The position numbers and the translations under genes were made by a program. This document shows positions 1 through 11,562 of a stretch of 64,000 nucleotides of DNA, piece after piece. Position 1 is the first letter of the stretch. Each line of letters begins with the position of its first letter. Source of the stretch: Adineta ricciae (lineage: Eukaryota; Rotifera; Eurotatoria; Adinetida; Adinetidae); the NCBI GenBank assembly GCA_905250025.1, contig CAJNOJ010000042.1:186001-250000 (forward strand), given 5' to 3'. The notes under the pieces were generated by a model that was not told the DNA's origin, did not search any database, and saw nothing but the letters and a program-made list of their open reading frames with translations.

Positions 1-444
1 ATATTAGTCTGTCAAAGCAATAACGAAAAGGTAAACGCCGGCTCTACGCACTAGGAATGTAAAGGAACCGGTCATTGCACCAGTTACTATCTTTTTCTGC
101 TATCTCTTTGCGTTTCTACACACCTCTTGAAGTAATGTACGTAAACATTCTAAAGAGAAAGAGCGAGAGAGAGAATAGGACAAATGTGTAACAGAATGCA
201 TCACTTCTATCATAATAAATGGAGACATAATAAATTCGTATGTAAACTTATTCAGACCTTGGTCAATAAGCTCGACTAAGATGAAGAATCGAAGGGAAAC
301 ACGAAGAAATTCCGTTGCAACTAGATCAAAAAAATTTTTAAATAGAAATTATCTGATTTACACGAACACTACCAAATAAATACTCGAGCATTAAGATGTT
401 AGGATAAAATTTTATTTTAAAGAATAAATGTTTGAATGAAAAAA
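1..444. other. intergenic, no gene seen
   Basis: I see no convincing coding sequence here. It lies 3' of the minus-strand Yellow-like gene, and the AT-rich stretch just left of position 445 would be its 3' UTR. A short GA-rich tract lies near 155-175. The left edge may hold the end of another gene, but nothing supports one. Confidence 0.5.
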
Positions 445-1720
445 TTATAAGGTTTCTTCCTCTTTTCGCGATCGTGTGTGTTTCGTCTCCATGCTGATAC
501 TCGGCTTGAATTTCCATAAATCGGTTCGTAATTGTTTTGATGCTTGTTTATTGAACATGGCTGAAGCTGGAATATGTGAAGCAGTAACATAGATATAACC
601 TTGTTCATCTTCAGAGAATGTATCGGGCCAAGAGAGACGTTTATCTGTTAAGAGAACTTCATAGGTATTGCTTTGCAAATCTCTCACTCTGATTGAATCA
701 TCTTGAACTGAACTAACGTAGAGAAGATTTGGTTGCTTTCGACTTATCCATAAACCATCAGCTGGTCCGTTTTGTCCGACGATGGCTACATGAGAAGAAA
801 GTTGTTTACTCGAATTAGATGAGTGAAGATGAGATGTTGGAATTGAATACAGTGTTTTGCCTTGAATAGCTTGCCAATAAAGAGTGGAACCATCGATGGA
901 AAGCGCAATGCCATCTGCTGAAAATTCAACACCACGACCGTCGATTTGACGAAGTGGTTGTCCATTGTACTTGACTGATCTATTTGATGAAAGAAGATAA
1001 TAATTATCAAATTTGCATGAAAAGTGAAGATAGGAAAGTATACACTGTTTTATCTCGTTGAGTTGATGGGTGTCCATGCAGAACTCGCCGTGCTTTTCCT
1101 GTTTTCAAATCGACGACAACAATAGCTCCTGTTGCACCTGAGTCAGTTATATAAGCATATGTACCATCTGGTGAAAAGCGAACATCGTTTAAGTAGGATC
1201 CTTGTGGTGCAACATCTTCATCGAAGAGAATAGTTCGTTTCGTTTGATTGGTGATTAAATCTATTTCAACAAGCTTTGGTCCGCCTTTAATGATAGGGCC
1301 GAAAGCTGGAGCAGCTGGATCAAGTACGTAAAGACTATCTTTGAAGACCACGATGCTTTGAACACAAACGAAATATTTCGAAGAATCTAACTTCTCTTTT
1401 TGTGCGTTTCGCCAAGAATTCCAATTTGAATTTGGTGGATATGGTCCGATGGTGTCTTTTGACAATACTTCAGCCACTGAAACCGGTGAATCTTCTGTCC
1501 ATCGTGGAAAGTTAACAAATATGCGACCAGATGTTGGATGTACACTTACACCAGTAACCTGATGATCAAATATTGCAACTAATTCAAGTTTTGGGCTGGA
1601 CTTTGTTTTGCAATGGACCAGGATGAAATTACTAGTTAAAAGCAGACCGTATAGAAACAACATTGTTGTGCCAATGTCGATATTCCTCGAAGAGTCGACA
1701 AGTACAATACATCCAGCCAA
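445..1720 (-). CDS. Yellow / major royal jelly protein-like secreted protein
   Basis: Two exons, 1720-1044 and 979-445, join across a 64-base GT/AG intron (1043-980) into one frame of 403 codons. The product looks like a Yellow/MRJP six-bladed beta-propeller: FSPDGTYAYITDSG is a typical blade strand and the length suits the family (about 400 residues). The first methionine may not be the start; the one at 1663 begins a good signal peptide (MLFLYGLLLTSNFILVHC), so a secreted 384-residue protein is likely. Insect Yellow proteins act in pigmentation and ligand binding, but the family is patchy outside arthropods and also occurs in bacteria and fungi. The function here is unknown. It lies beside an intron-free radical-SAM gene, and either could be acquired DNA. 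Confidence 0.75.
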
Positions 1721-1843
1721 TCATATGTTTAAAAGGGAAAGCACGTGTAGATTAAGTGCGAATAGTGTGTCTCATCATTTATTAAGTATATATATATATA
1801 TATGCAGAAAAGAAAAGTATAAGTATGATTATGTATAGAAAGT

Positions 1844-4357
1844 TCACATTGATGCTTGATTAGGAGCTTTCGTGAGAAGATATTCGTCACTCAATGTGCC
1901 ATCAGAAAACAAGTTCAAAGAGCGACCGGATGTTTTATCGAAGATCCAATGTGTCACTTGAAGGCCGTCAAAATCATAAACTGGATTGCTCTGGTGATAT
2001 TTAATTGGCTGTTTATTTTCAAAAGCTGGTATCGACCATCGACGATCGTCACCATAAAGGTGTCGCAATGCAATTCGTTTAATTCCTAACTGTTTTGCAA
2101 TGTGCAGATAATCATCCACTTGATGGATATTGTCTTCTGTTAGGACACAAGAAAGTTTAATTGGAACATTGGATGCTTCTTTGAGAATGACTTTCATATC
2201 CGGCATTTGTTTAACGCCATGTAATTTACGGTAAGTTTCAGGTTGAAACGAATTGATCGACAAGGTGCATGAGTCGTACATGCGAAATGTTTTCATTTTA
2301 GGTACAGCCAGTAATCCATTTGTATGCAATGATATGTGAACATTCGGAAGATCTTGACGTAAACGATTTAATAGCTGCTCTTCGTATTTGTAAAGTTGAG
2401 GATCAGTCCGCGTGCCGGTCAAAATAATTTTCGGTGTTTTAGACTGTTTCATCAGAGAAATAAATTGATCAAGATTATTCAATGCTTGACTACGTAAATT
2501 ATTTGGGGTTTCCACTAATTGATGACCAATACAAAATGGACACTTTTGGTTGCATGGTCCTGAAAATAGAATATTGCCAAATTCAAACGGTTTCGATGTG
2601 CTAATACGAGATAGTGTTGAAAACGTTCGGCGTGTTTGATTTGCTGGTTGTTGAGCTGTTTGTGAAGCAAGAATCGACGTTGTCAAAGGAACTGTTGAAA
2701 CTGGTGGTGTTTGTGGCGTTGTTGGAATTATGCGACGACGAACTGGCGTAGTTGTATCGGGAATAGGTTGATATGGACTTTGCCCCTGTTTTAACGCTTT
2801 GACTGGATCAACTAGAAACTGTTCTCCGCCTTGAAGATTTAAAATATGATTTTTAACAGCTGGTGAATAGAAGAGGGCGACAACACCACCGAAACATTGT
2901 TTGCCAAGAGTTGTCATTTGTAGTCGCTGTCCTTTTGTATCGTGTGTCATTAAACCATTTTCAACAACAAATTGAAATTCAGTGGGGAATAATTCTTCCA
3001 GCGGAATTTTGAAACAATCTTCGAACGCAACAAGATCAATTCCACCATAATAAAAGCTAACCGATGCCATTTTAGCGATTGCTGCTTCACGCGACAAATG
3101 GTACAAATCTTGTACTGGAATACGATTTAATTCAACACTACGAATATATTGCTGCAGTTTTTTCGTTACTGCACCTAAATTGTACGACAATGTGTAATGA
3201 CTGAACGATTGCGCACCAAGGCCGATGCCAATGTAAGGAACAGCTTTTCGTACTCGTTTATCTAAATAGTCCGAACATCCCGAATTGCCTTGCACACGAG
3301 AAAATGTGTTTTTTCCTGTTAAACCGATGTAACCCGATTGGTTTAATAGTTGCCGAGCTTGACCTTCTTGTCGATTGACTTGATCCAGTTTAACACGATC
3401 AGCTAAGTGTGCCATCGACGTACCTTTATATCTCATACGATATAAAGTTATATGTTCAGGTTGGAGATCAATAGTATCTTGAACAGTTTTTAACCATGGA
3501 TCATCTGTGCGTGATGCACGTAATGGAAAGCCATACATAAGATCAATATTAAAACTTTTGAAACCGGCATTGCGTATATTTGAGACTGCTTTAGCAATAT
3601 AATCAGTGGATGCGTTGGCATCGTCACGATTCATTTCTTTCGCTTGGCGAAAATCGGTCGTTTGTAAACCCATGGAGATGCGCCGAATACCCATATCATA
3701 GTATGCTTTGATTTTGTCTGGTTCGTCTGCAGCTATTCTGGGCGTTGTTTCTATTGAAACTTCAGTTGTGCTCCAATCCGTTTGAAATCGTGATTCGACA
3801 CGCTTCATTAATTGCTCGATATGTTCGACTTTAGCCATGGACGGAGTACCGCCCCCAATGTCAAAGCCAGCCAATTTCTTTTCGGTTGTTTTCAATAGAT
3901 TTGCATACATGTCAAGTTCAGCATAGAGCGCAGCAAAATAGTTTGTTTGAATGTCCACATTTCTACCTTGTTTTGGATTAACAACTGTGTATTCGCAAAA
4001 TTGACAGCGTGTTTGGCAAAATGGTACATGAGCGTACAACATCATCTCAGGTAATGATCCATATGCTCCATAATAAGTCGCTTGAATGTCGTGTTGATCA
4101 CGCAATCGTTTCACTCGGTATGGTCGGATCGTTGTGTTGTGAGCAATGGGAAATGCTGTATTACATATATGATGATGTTTCATACCGGCGCGAAAGACAT
4201 CTTCAGCTGGATATTGTCTTTGATCGGCGTCGGTTGATTCTTGCCATGTAAAAGACGACGAAGTTGATACATTGAACGAACGAGATTTTGAAGGGAAAAG
4301 AGATGTGGATTTAAGCAATCGATGAGAAATGTATTGACGAGCTGATTTAGATAACAT
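1844..4357 (-). CDS. double radical-SAM protein, HemN/HemW-like plus second SAM domain
   Basis: A single uninterrupted frame of 837 residues. Residues 105-515 resemble the HemN/HemW coproporphyrinogen-oxidase-like family: LYAHVPFCQTRCQFC carries the CxxxCxxC 4Fe-4S cluster motif (Cys114, 118, 121), followed by IGGGTPS and a HemN-C-like region. A Ser/Thr/Pro-rich linker (about 535-585) leads to a second radical-SAM core with its own CxxxCxxC (CNQKCPFC, Cys602, 606, 609). Two complete cluster motifs in one chain are unusual; animal HemW (RSAD1) has one and is about half this length. The N-terminus (MLSKSARQYISHRLLKS) is basic, Ser-rich and without early acidic residues, like a mitochondrial presequence. 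Absence of introns in 2.5 kb, where most neighbours have many, suggests horizontal gain. The substrate cannot be read from sequence; heme-related chemistry is only one possibility. Confidence 0.8.
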   Translation of the reverse strand: MLSKSARQYISHRLLKSTSLFPSKSRSFNVSTSSSFTWQESTDADQRQYPAEDVFRAGMKHHHICNTAFPIAHNTTIRPYRVKRLRDQHDIQATYYGAYGSLPEMMLYAHVPFCQTRCQFCEYTVVNPKQGRNVDIQTNYFAALYAELDMYANLLKTTEKKLAGFDIGGGTPSMAKVEHIEQLMKRVESRFQTDWSTTEVSIETTPRIAADEPDKIKAYYDMGIRRISMGLQTTDFRQAKEMNRDDANASTDYIAKAVSNIRNAGFKSFNIDLMYGFPLRASRTDDPWLKTVQDTIDLQPEHITLYRMRYKGTSMAHLADRVKLDQVNRQEGQARQLLNQSGYIGLTGKNTFSRVQGNSGCSDYLDKRVRKAVPYIGIGLGAQSFSHYTLSYNLGAVTKKLQQYIRSVELNRIPVQDLYHLSREAAIAKMASVSFYYGGIDLVAFEDCFKIPLEELFPTEFQFVVENGLMTHDTKGQRLQMTTLGKQCFGGVVALFYSPAVKNHILNLQGGEQFLVDPVKALKQGQSPYQPIPDTTTPVRRRIIPTTPQTPPVSTVPLTTSILASQTAQQPANQTRRTFSTLSRISTSKPFEFGNILFSGPCNQKCPFCIGHQLVETPNNLRSQALNNLDQFISLMKQSKTPKIILTGTRTDPQLYKYEEQLLNRLRQDLPNVHISLHTNGLLAVPKMKTFRMYDSCTLSINSFQPETYRKLHGVKQMPDMKVILKEASNVPIKLSCVLTEDNIHQVDDYLHIAKQLGIKRIALRHLYGDDRRWSIPAFENKQPIKYHQSNPVYDFDGLQVTHWIFDKTSGRSLNLFSDGTLSDEYLLTKAPNQASM

Positions 4358-5310
4358 TGCTTGTTCTGTATTCGATGTGAGTTAAGTATTACAGCAACGT
4401 ACGTTTTATAGTGACGTGTATATAGGTTGAGAAAGGATTGCACAACCAGAAAGCAATGCTCACTTCAGAAAAGAATCACCCATCTACGCCGAAATGTTAT
4501 AACTTGGCAAGAAGAAAAAGATTCAGGCTTTTATAGACGGCTAACTGTGTTGTGCAATTTCCTTTTTCAGTCAGTTCGACTGTCATGTTGACTGAGTCAT
4601 TCAACTGATGACGTGTTGTTAAAAGAAAAAAAAACATGTGTGTTGAAGTAACTAAGAGTCAGTATTTTTGATAAAAATTAAAAATGCATCCCTTATCAGT
4701 ATTCAGAATTATCATTAACATCGCATTTTTTCTTTCATTCCCGATTGAATTTTACTTATTGTATTGAGTTATCACAGAAAGACCGCCTTCGATAGTCGAG
4801 TACATTCCGTTAAGAAGGGATCAAACGATGACAATTGTTTCTATGTCAAGCGAAAAGAAAGCATAGGTGAATACATGCGTAGAAGATGGTTTGTTTTTGA
4901 AAAAAAGTACGTAAATATCGCGATATAATGTAGGGAAAAAACAAGTGATTAAGAAATAGTTTTCATTATCTGTGATGACAGAAATAACGCCCAGCATGAT
5001 TCATACTCATTCATCGATGGCCATGAGAATGAAAACACAATGTTGATCGTAGAGGTCAAGTCAAGTGATTATTTCAAAGAAAAACAAGATTTGAAATGAC
5101 GTGAGAAAACAAATATTCTCAGTCAAAGATTAGCTAGAAAACAAATCACTATTAAACAATGATTCTTGAAAAATAAGACCTGATTCTTTTTTATACATTG
5201 ATAGAAATTCGAACATCTGTCTCAAAATAACAATTAACAATATCGATCATGTGAAAAATTACTCATTATTCAACGAAGAATTATCTATCTTATTTACACA
5301 ACAAAACAGA
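4358..5310. other. intergenic, no gene seen
   Basis: AT-rich sequence between the radical-SAM start and the stop of the first Rel-like gene. It should hold the promoter of the former and the 3' UTR of the latter. I see no coding exon, RNA gene or strong repeat. Confidence 0.5.
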
Positions 5311-7091
5311 TTATCTGTTGTCTAAACGTTTTTGTACTTTGGTTTTGGATGCTTTCGGAGGAGTTCTTGACGTCGGCAATACTTCATCGATCGGCCTAGT
5401 CGTCGAACAATTTGATATGAACGACAACGAGCTATCCGAGTTAAAATCATCGGTATGACTGGGAGATGATAGTCCTAAACAAATCAATACAAAGTCATGT
5501 GAGAAAAAATTCAGAAGAAAACTACCGTTCAACAATGCCAAATAATCGTAGATTGTTTCGTAAAATTTTTCTTTTTTATAATAGATTACTATCGATACTT
5601 GCACATGTGTTCTATCTGATACTGAACACGAAGGCATTCGAAAGTAGATGACATTGCTCTGTACTACAAATTTGTCTATTTTGTACAGAACATGCGTATC
5701 TTGTTCACAGAGCTCAATCGATACATCAGGTTTCGTGACGCGACCTTTTAAAATAATAAATATGATTTCACCACCAGTCATCGGGCCATATCTTGGTCCT
5801 ATATGTTCGATGGATATGTTACCATAGCCTACAAGATAAAATTCACTTATGGCTTTTCTCCCCAAAAAGAACTTTTTTGAACATTACTCTCTGTCATAAT
5901 GTTGGAGTATTCGGTACTACCAACATCGTAATGATATTCTCCACATTTATTTCGAAAAATTCGTGTAAAACGAAGCATCGATTGATAGAGTTTGCGTTCC
6001 TGAATTAATTTCTTCGTAATATAATTGTCTTGTTTACTTTTAATAAATTCGATCATAAGGCTATGACAAACATCAATAGATCGAATGAAGTTTTTTCTTC
6101 CAACATTTGAAACTTACGATTTACAACCATTTACGAAGTCATCATTGGTCAAACGGAAGAATACTTTGTTCGGTTCATCTGATTGTATATCTAATGGTTG
6201 ATCTGCAGATGCTTTATTATTAAGTGAGTAAGGATGTGGGTTTTTAAAAACGTCAACAAGTTGTATTTCAATAATATTTGTATCTGATTCACGCGCCCAT
6301 ATTTGAGGTACCTGTGAAAGGAAAGAAAGCCCCATTTGCGCTGCATTCGAATTGGATTATATCCTGGCTTACGAAAATAGTTGGATATTCGGCATCGACA
6401 CTCCCTTCACATCGGATATAATGTGCGGATGTTTTACTCTCATTCTGCGTTCGAGGACGGAATTTTGCACGCGGCTGATGTTTTATTTGAATCTTCGTCG
6501 ATTGCATTAGATCTGTCTCAGCGTCTTGAAATGAAAATCAATTTAATTAAGTTGACTAAGGTGAAATGAAACGTACTTAAGTTTGTCAAACACATATAAT
6601 CATTTGATATTTGCGAAGGATTATGCGACATATTAGTTTCAGTACACTGAAAATAGCGATGTTTTAATTGGGTGTCAAGACTTTTTCCTTTATAACTTGC
6701 CAGAATATGTGTCGATCGATGATCCTCAACTACAAAGAAATGAATTTCACGTATTTCGTGTGACTATAAAAAGTGTAGAATGTTACCCTCCGTACTTTTC
6801 GACGTTGTATTGTTGGTATATACCAAGCGTTCCGACTTGAGTACGTCTAAAAGTGAGTAATAGGAAAAAAGCACAAGATTCTTTCCGAGCAATTACTGTC
6901 TGTACGTGTTGTTGCAGTTGACATGGTGTTTGTTTGGGGAAATTGAGTAAAACTGTTCGAATCTAAAGATGAATTACAAAAGAAAAGTTTGCTAATAGAT
7001 ATAAATTGATATTTTGAAAATTACTTAGTTGGAGTAGAGTTATGTCGCCCGAAATACGACTCATTTGTGGATGATTATTTATAAAGTTCAT
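5311..7091 (-). CDS. Rel/NF-kB-like transcription factor, paralogue A
   Basis: Nine exons (7091-7025, 6962-6897, 6846-6787, 6729-6577, 6524-6373, 6311-6118, 6060-5888, 5828-5526, 5474-5311) total 1332 bases, an exact 443-residue frame. The middle holds a Rel homology region: a DNA-contact segment IKHQPRAKFRPRTQNES, then NPHPYSL and SMLRFTRIF, which match the Rel N-terminal domain pattern. An IPT/TIG dimerisation domain follows, starting SIEHIGPRYGPMTGGE. The tail is Ser-rich and ends in basic residues. No ankyrin repeats follow, unlike p105/p100. Canonical RFRYxCEG is replaced by RPRTQNES. It is the last member of a three-gene tandem array on one strand and shares exon sizes (194, 173, 303) with its relatives. 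NFAT-type Rel domains are the main alternative. Confidence 0.72.
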
Positions 7092-9052
7092 TGTCTAATT
7101 CAAAACAGTCTCTAATGATCAATCTAAAAGCAAAGAAAACTTGTCAAATTATACATGACTCTTGAAAAATTTCAGGACAAATTTTATGTTAATTTGTTCT
7201 CTTTTTCTATTTGATATGATTGTCTGTTTACACATGTTTTGTTTGTCATGTTCTATACAAACGATATACTTCTATTGAGAACTACAACGAAAGAGCGACA
7301 AATAAAGTAAGAAACGTGCAAGATAAACATATGGAGCATCTGCAAAAATTTATAAAAGATTCTTACTCAAAGTCACTATCTTATTCAAATGACGTATCCA
7401 CGCTGCTAAACTTCTCACGACAAAAATGGCTCTTTTGACAAGTATTACTCGCAAAGCCGTACGATGAATAACACGATAAATCACGGTATGAATGTTGAAT
7501 ATATACACTTTCATCATGTTTTTAGTCATTTCTATCGGAATTTTCATTATGATGCTAGGGACCAAACCCATATTTTCTCCCATTTTGCGGTACGCGAATG
7601 AATCTTACAGAAAAGGAAAGGAAAAATCCAGCAAACAATATGTCATTGATGTCAACAAAGCATTATCACCTTCTCTTGTTATATTCCTAAGAAAAAAAAA
7701 GAAACAATTATTTATTATAAAATCTAACTTAACTGCAGATCATTTTCGTATACTTCAAAAGTAGGATTAGAAATGCGTCAGTCCAGTCGCGGCTGACTCA
7801 GCATCAGTCGGATCGATGACAACTGATATTTCGAAACGTCAACCAAAGTCGGGCTTCGCGAGAAAACAACGAGTAAATTCTAAGGAGAGTAATCGACCAT
7901 TCTCAATGTTCAATAATTGACAAAAATCTGATCGGATCAACTCTCATGTGCGCGAGACAGTAAATAAATGGGACATATGTTTCGGCGTTTGCATGCAAAT
8001 CTCGAACGAATTACCACGTTTTAATCGAAATGTCGACTTCCACCGTATGCGCCGCTCGATTTAACACTGAATAGTGATGATAATCATATGCGTGTACCAT
8101 TAGACCGATTGATGATCACCATACAGTGTTCCTAATCTGTTGATATTCCCCAAGTCATTTGAATCATCAACGTATTGTCCTCGAATGCAGTCGTAAAACT
8201 CACTCAATGGATGTTTATCGGACTTAATCTTTATGAATATTCCTTTTAAAACTTTTATATAATTAAATAATGGATTTGTTTTATGAGTCGAAACAATATC
8301 GATTGATATTGCGTTTTAACAAATAGAATGAATACTTGTAAAAATATCGCATGTTTCTACTCATTTACCACCCCACGGCTTACTCGATTCCTACTGAAAA
8401 TGTAAATAGAATCAATATGAGTGATCCCATTCACAAAAAGTGCGGTGAGTTCACTAAAAAGCTCTGTTTCGTCTTAAGCATTCGGCACGACAGTATGCAT
8501 AGGAGCAGACAACGTTATATCTTACGAATAGATGCAACTTCCGATCGTCTTTCAATTGATCTCTTTACTACCCATGCACTTTTACTTGAGTGATATGATG
8601 ACAACTACATGATGTAAAATGCTGATTTATACTTTCCTTAAAAAACACTGTACTTCTAATCTACTAAGGGGTCGTACAATCATAGTGCTCACAAAATATG
8701 CCGCCGACCTGCATGGAATCATCATTTCAATTAACTCTATAGAACAAGTCAATATTCATTGGTGAGAAATCTTCTGACCATGATGGTTTTTTTCCATTGA
8801 CTAACATGTTTGTACAATTTTGTTTTTCGCTTAATACACAGTTGGCGCTATTCATACAGAACACAAATATCCGTCTCAGTTCTGGGATAAATTTATTCCG
8901 ACTGTAGGCAAATATTGATTAAATCAAGTAGATGGCGTATGAAATAAAATGATGTCATGTTTTAACGCAGTACGAAAATATTTGCACTGTGATTCATCTG
9001 GATATTATCAACAAAGTAAATTTTTTCATGAGAACAAATCACAACAGGTAGG
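7092..9052. other. intergenic, no supported gene
   Basis: About 2 kb between Rel paralogues A and B. I searched the minus strand for exons resembling the Rel genes and found none. The short open frames, including a 90-codon plus-strand one near 7492-7764 with a hydrophobic start, have no recognisable family, no splice partners and compositional bias. It probably holds the promoter of paralogue A. Confidence 0.4.
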
Positions 9053-9103
9053 CATTCAGAACAGTATAAAACGGTTATAATTTGTTTTATACTGTTCTGA
9101 ATG
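9053..9103. repeat. perfect 20-bp inverted repeat (hairpin) in the 3' UTR of Rel paralogue B
   Basis: The left arm 9053-9072 (CATTCAGAACAGTATAAAAC) and right arm 9084-9103 are exact reverse complements around an 11-base loop. In the minus-strand transcript the stem begins 17 bases after the stop codon of Rel paralogue B (stop at 9123-9121). It could be a stem-loop regulatory element, a short miniature transposon, or a precursor of a small RNA. Confidence 0.85.
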
Positions 9104-9120
9104 TTCAGCAATTCACTGCT

Positions 9121-10777
9121 TCAGATTGTGCGTTGACGTTTCATTGATGATGTTTGTTCGATATTTGACGTAGTACTTGAACCAGTAAGTTCTGGCACTG
9201 GTAATGAACTATCACATGAGTGAAGTTGATCTGTGTCAGCTGGCACTGACATCTTCAATCCGTAACGAGATACTAACACTAGAGTACAGAGAAAAATCAA
9301 TGAGAAAACAAATGATTTTAATTGTACTTACAGTCTATATTTACATCATACACATACCGAGCTTCATAAATCGCGTTTCCTTTGTAAAAAACGATGATTT
9401 TTGCTTCTACTGGTTCGAGTAGTATGGATGGTAATGCAGGTGTCAGAAAATGTACCAAATTTCCCTTCGTAGCAAACGTCTCAATGTCATGAGTCAAACC
9501 ATGTTCATCGACGACAATTTTAAAACTCAGTAGTTTTCTATCTTGAGTTTTCAGAGCTTTGAAAACCACATGGACCAACTGATTACCACTCATAGGCCCA
9601 TACTGATGACTGATATACGCAACAGAAATATTTCCATATTCTATTAGATTATTACAAACATGAACAGTATGCTGTGTTTATAAACAAAGTCTTATTTGTT
9701 CGCACTTTCCGCCATTGTACAGGTGATTATCGAAGAAGTTTCATCTCGTTGATATGTGTGATTTTCATCTAAGTATATTCGTGTGAACCGAAACATAGAT
9801 TTCTCCCATTGTCGATTCCGAACAAGTTCCTTCGTGATTACTTCACTTAGTTTCTGCTTGACAATTGCAATTCTAAACCTATATGTGAACAAAAGCGTTT
9901 ACGTATATCATTATACAGTAATAAACTTACATTTTCCAACCTTTAGCAAAATCTCTAGGAGTTACATGGAAATACAGAATACTCGAACTGGTATTTCTAT
10001 CGATCCAAGTACGAGATGTATCACCGCTGTTTCTAATTGGATATGGATGAAGCTCTTCGTCAATATCTATATGAGCAACTTCAATAATATTTTCAACGGA
10101 CTGTTGCTGCCATTCTCTATCTACCTGAAAGGACGAAACAATGAAGATATCTAATGCTAATTACTTTCTAACATACGTAAATCGAAGGGTATTTGTCTGA
10201 ACTGCCCTCTTTAGATTGTATGTAGCAAAGTGTTTGCTCCATCTCTTTTTCAGTACGTGGACGATATGTAGAACGCGGCTGACTTTTAATTGTAATTGTT
10301 TGTGATAGTGTACTACTACTTTGATCATCTCCTATAGAACAATTCAATCGTTCGTTGAGTAAAAGTTGTCATATACGAACTTTGTGATGTGAGAAGTAAA
10401 TCGCTGTTTTCTTCATCTCCACTAATCCCATGAAAATCTAAATCCGCTAAAACAATCGTATACTAAGTGTTTGAAAATTCCGTATAAAATCATAATCTTA
10501 AAGTAGCGTTAAACCTACACTTGTCGGTTGTATTTATCATACTATTGATATCATTTCGTTCGTCAGAACTAAATAGGCGACTGAAATGCTCTTGTAGATC
10601 AGAATTTATCTTAACAGAAGTAATCAACTATGAAAAATACGCAAATAAACGTCAAACATCGCCAGGAAAGATCTGCTAGCATACCGCATTTGGTCCTACA
10701 GACAATAGACTGGATTGCGATTGTTGATCACTATCTGTAGCTGTTCTATCAATAATATGACATTCTTGTTGATGCAT
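9121..10777 (-). CDS. Rel/NF-kB-like transcription factor, paralogue B
   Basis: Eight exons (10777-10685, 10627-10519, 10446-10381, 10331-10177, 10124-9931, 9878-9706, 9640-9332, 9272-9121) give 1251 bases, an exact 416-residue frame. Order: a short acidic/Ser-rich N-terminus, a Rel DNA-contact segment (IKSQPRSTYRPRTEKEME), the motif LHPYPI, KSMFRFTRIY, then the IPT domain beginning YGNISVAYISHQYGPMSG. The C-terminus ends MKRQRTI, a basic tail. The loop reads RPRTEKE against RPRTQNE in A and C, so this copy is the most diverged. Exons of 194 and 173 bases are shared exactly with A. The start at 10777 is the first methionine of the first exon I could find; an earlier exon is possible. DNA target and partners are unknown. 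Confidence 0.72.
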
Positions 10778-11562
10778 AGTGGTGATTTTAGAAGTTGATT
10801 GGAATCTGTCTGAAACGTCATAACGATTTATCACATATTAAATAAATAATAATTTAGAATGGAAAGAAAAGTCAAACTGAAATATATCTATGGGGTGAAT
10901 CAGTCAATCAACATCTGTTAATACGAAACGAAATTTCCATGCGTTTATGTCTCGTTAATCTTATCTTGTCATTTCAAGCACTTAATCAATTTACCTGAGA
11001 GATTTGTTCGACACGAAATAATCTATGATTATCAAAGAAATCACGAAAATGTTACGAACAGATGTGTCATATGCGATGTAGTTCTACTTCATATATATAG
11101 CTAAATATATATATACGATTCATAAACGGGACAAGAGCAAGACATGGAAATCTCCATTCTTTTCTTACGTCATTCTATTTTCTTTCACCATCTTAAATAC
11201 GTCGCGAAAGAAAGGAATATAACAAATGTCTGTATTCGTCATATCATATTTGGTAAACATTCAGGTGGCCCTTTATGGATTATACCTTGCCTCAACTATG
11301 ACAGGTTAGTTACCTCAATCGAGCGAGACAAAACCACGTATATTGTTGATGGTTTTTTACCATTGTAAAGAACAATCGAAAATGGTATTAATGTTACTTT
11401 TTTAGCACTAAGTTAGTTTTTATATTAAAAAGCAACGCTTTGACAAAAATCTATATTCACACTGTATGCCGAAAAATAAATTGTTCCAGAGAATGGTTTC
11501 TAATTAGTGAACTAAAGTCCGGAGTGAAATAGTACATAAAGAATAAAAAATGCTGTAGATTG
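10778..11562. other. intergenic, no gene seen
   Basis: Spacer between Rel paralogues B and C, expected to hold the promoter of B and the 3' UTR of C. A (TA)n run lies near 11090-11115. No coding exon is recognised. Confidence 0.45.

Noticed and set aside
7492..7764. 90-codon plus-strand frame with a hydrophobic start
   Set aside because: Looks like a signal or membrane segment but ends in poly-Lys from an A run; no homology or neighbouring exons.
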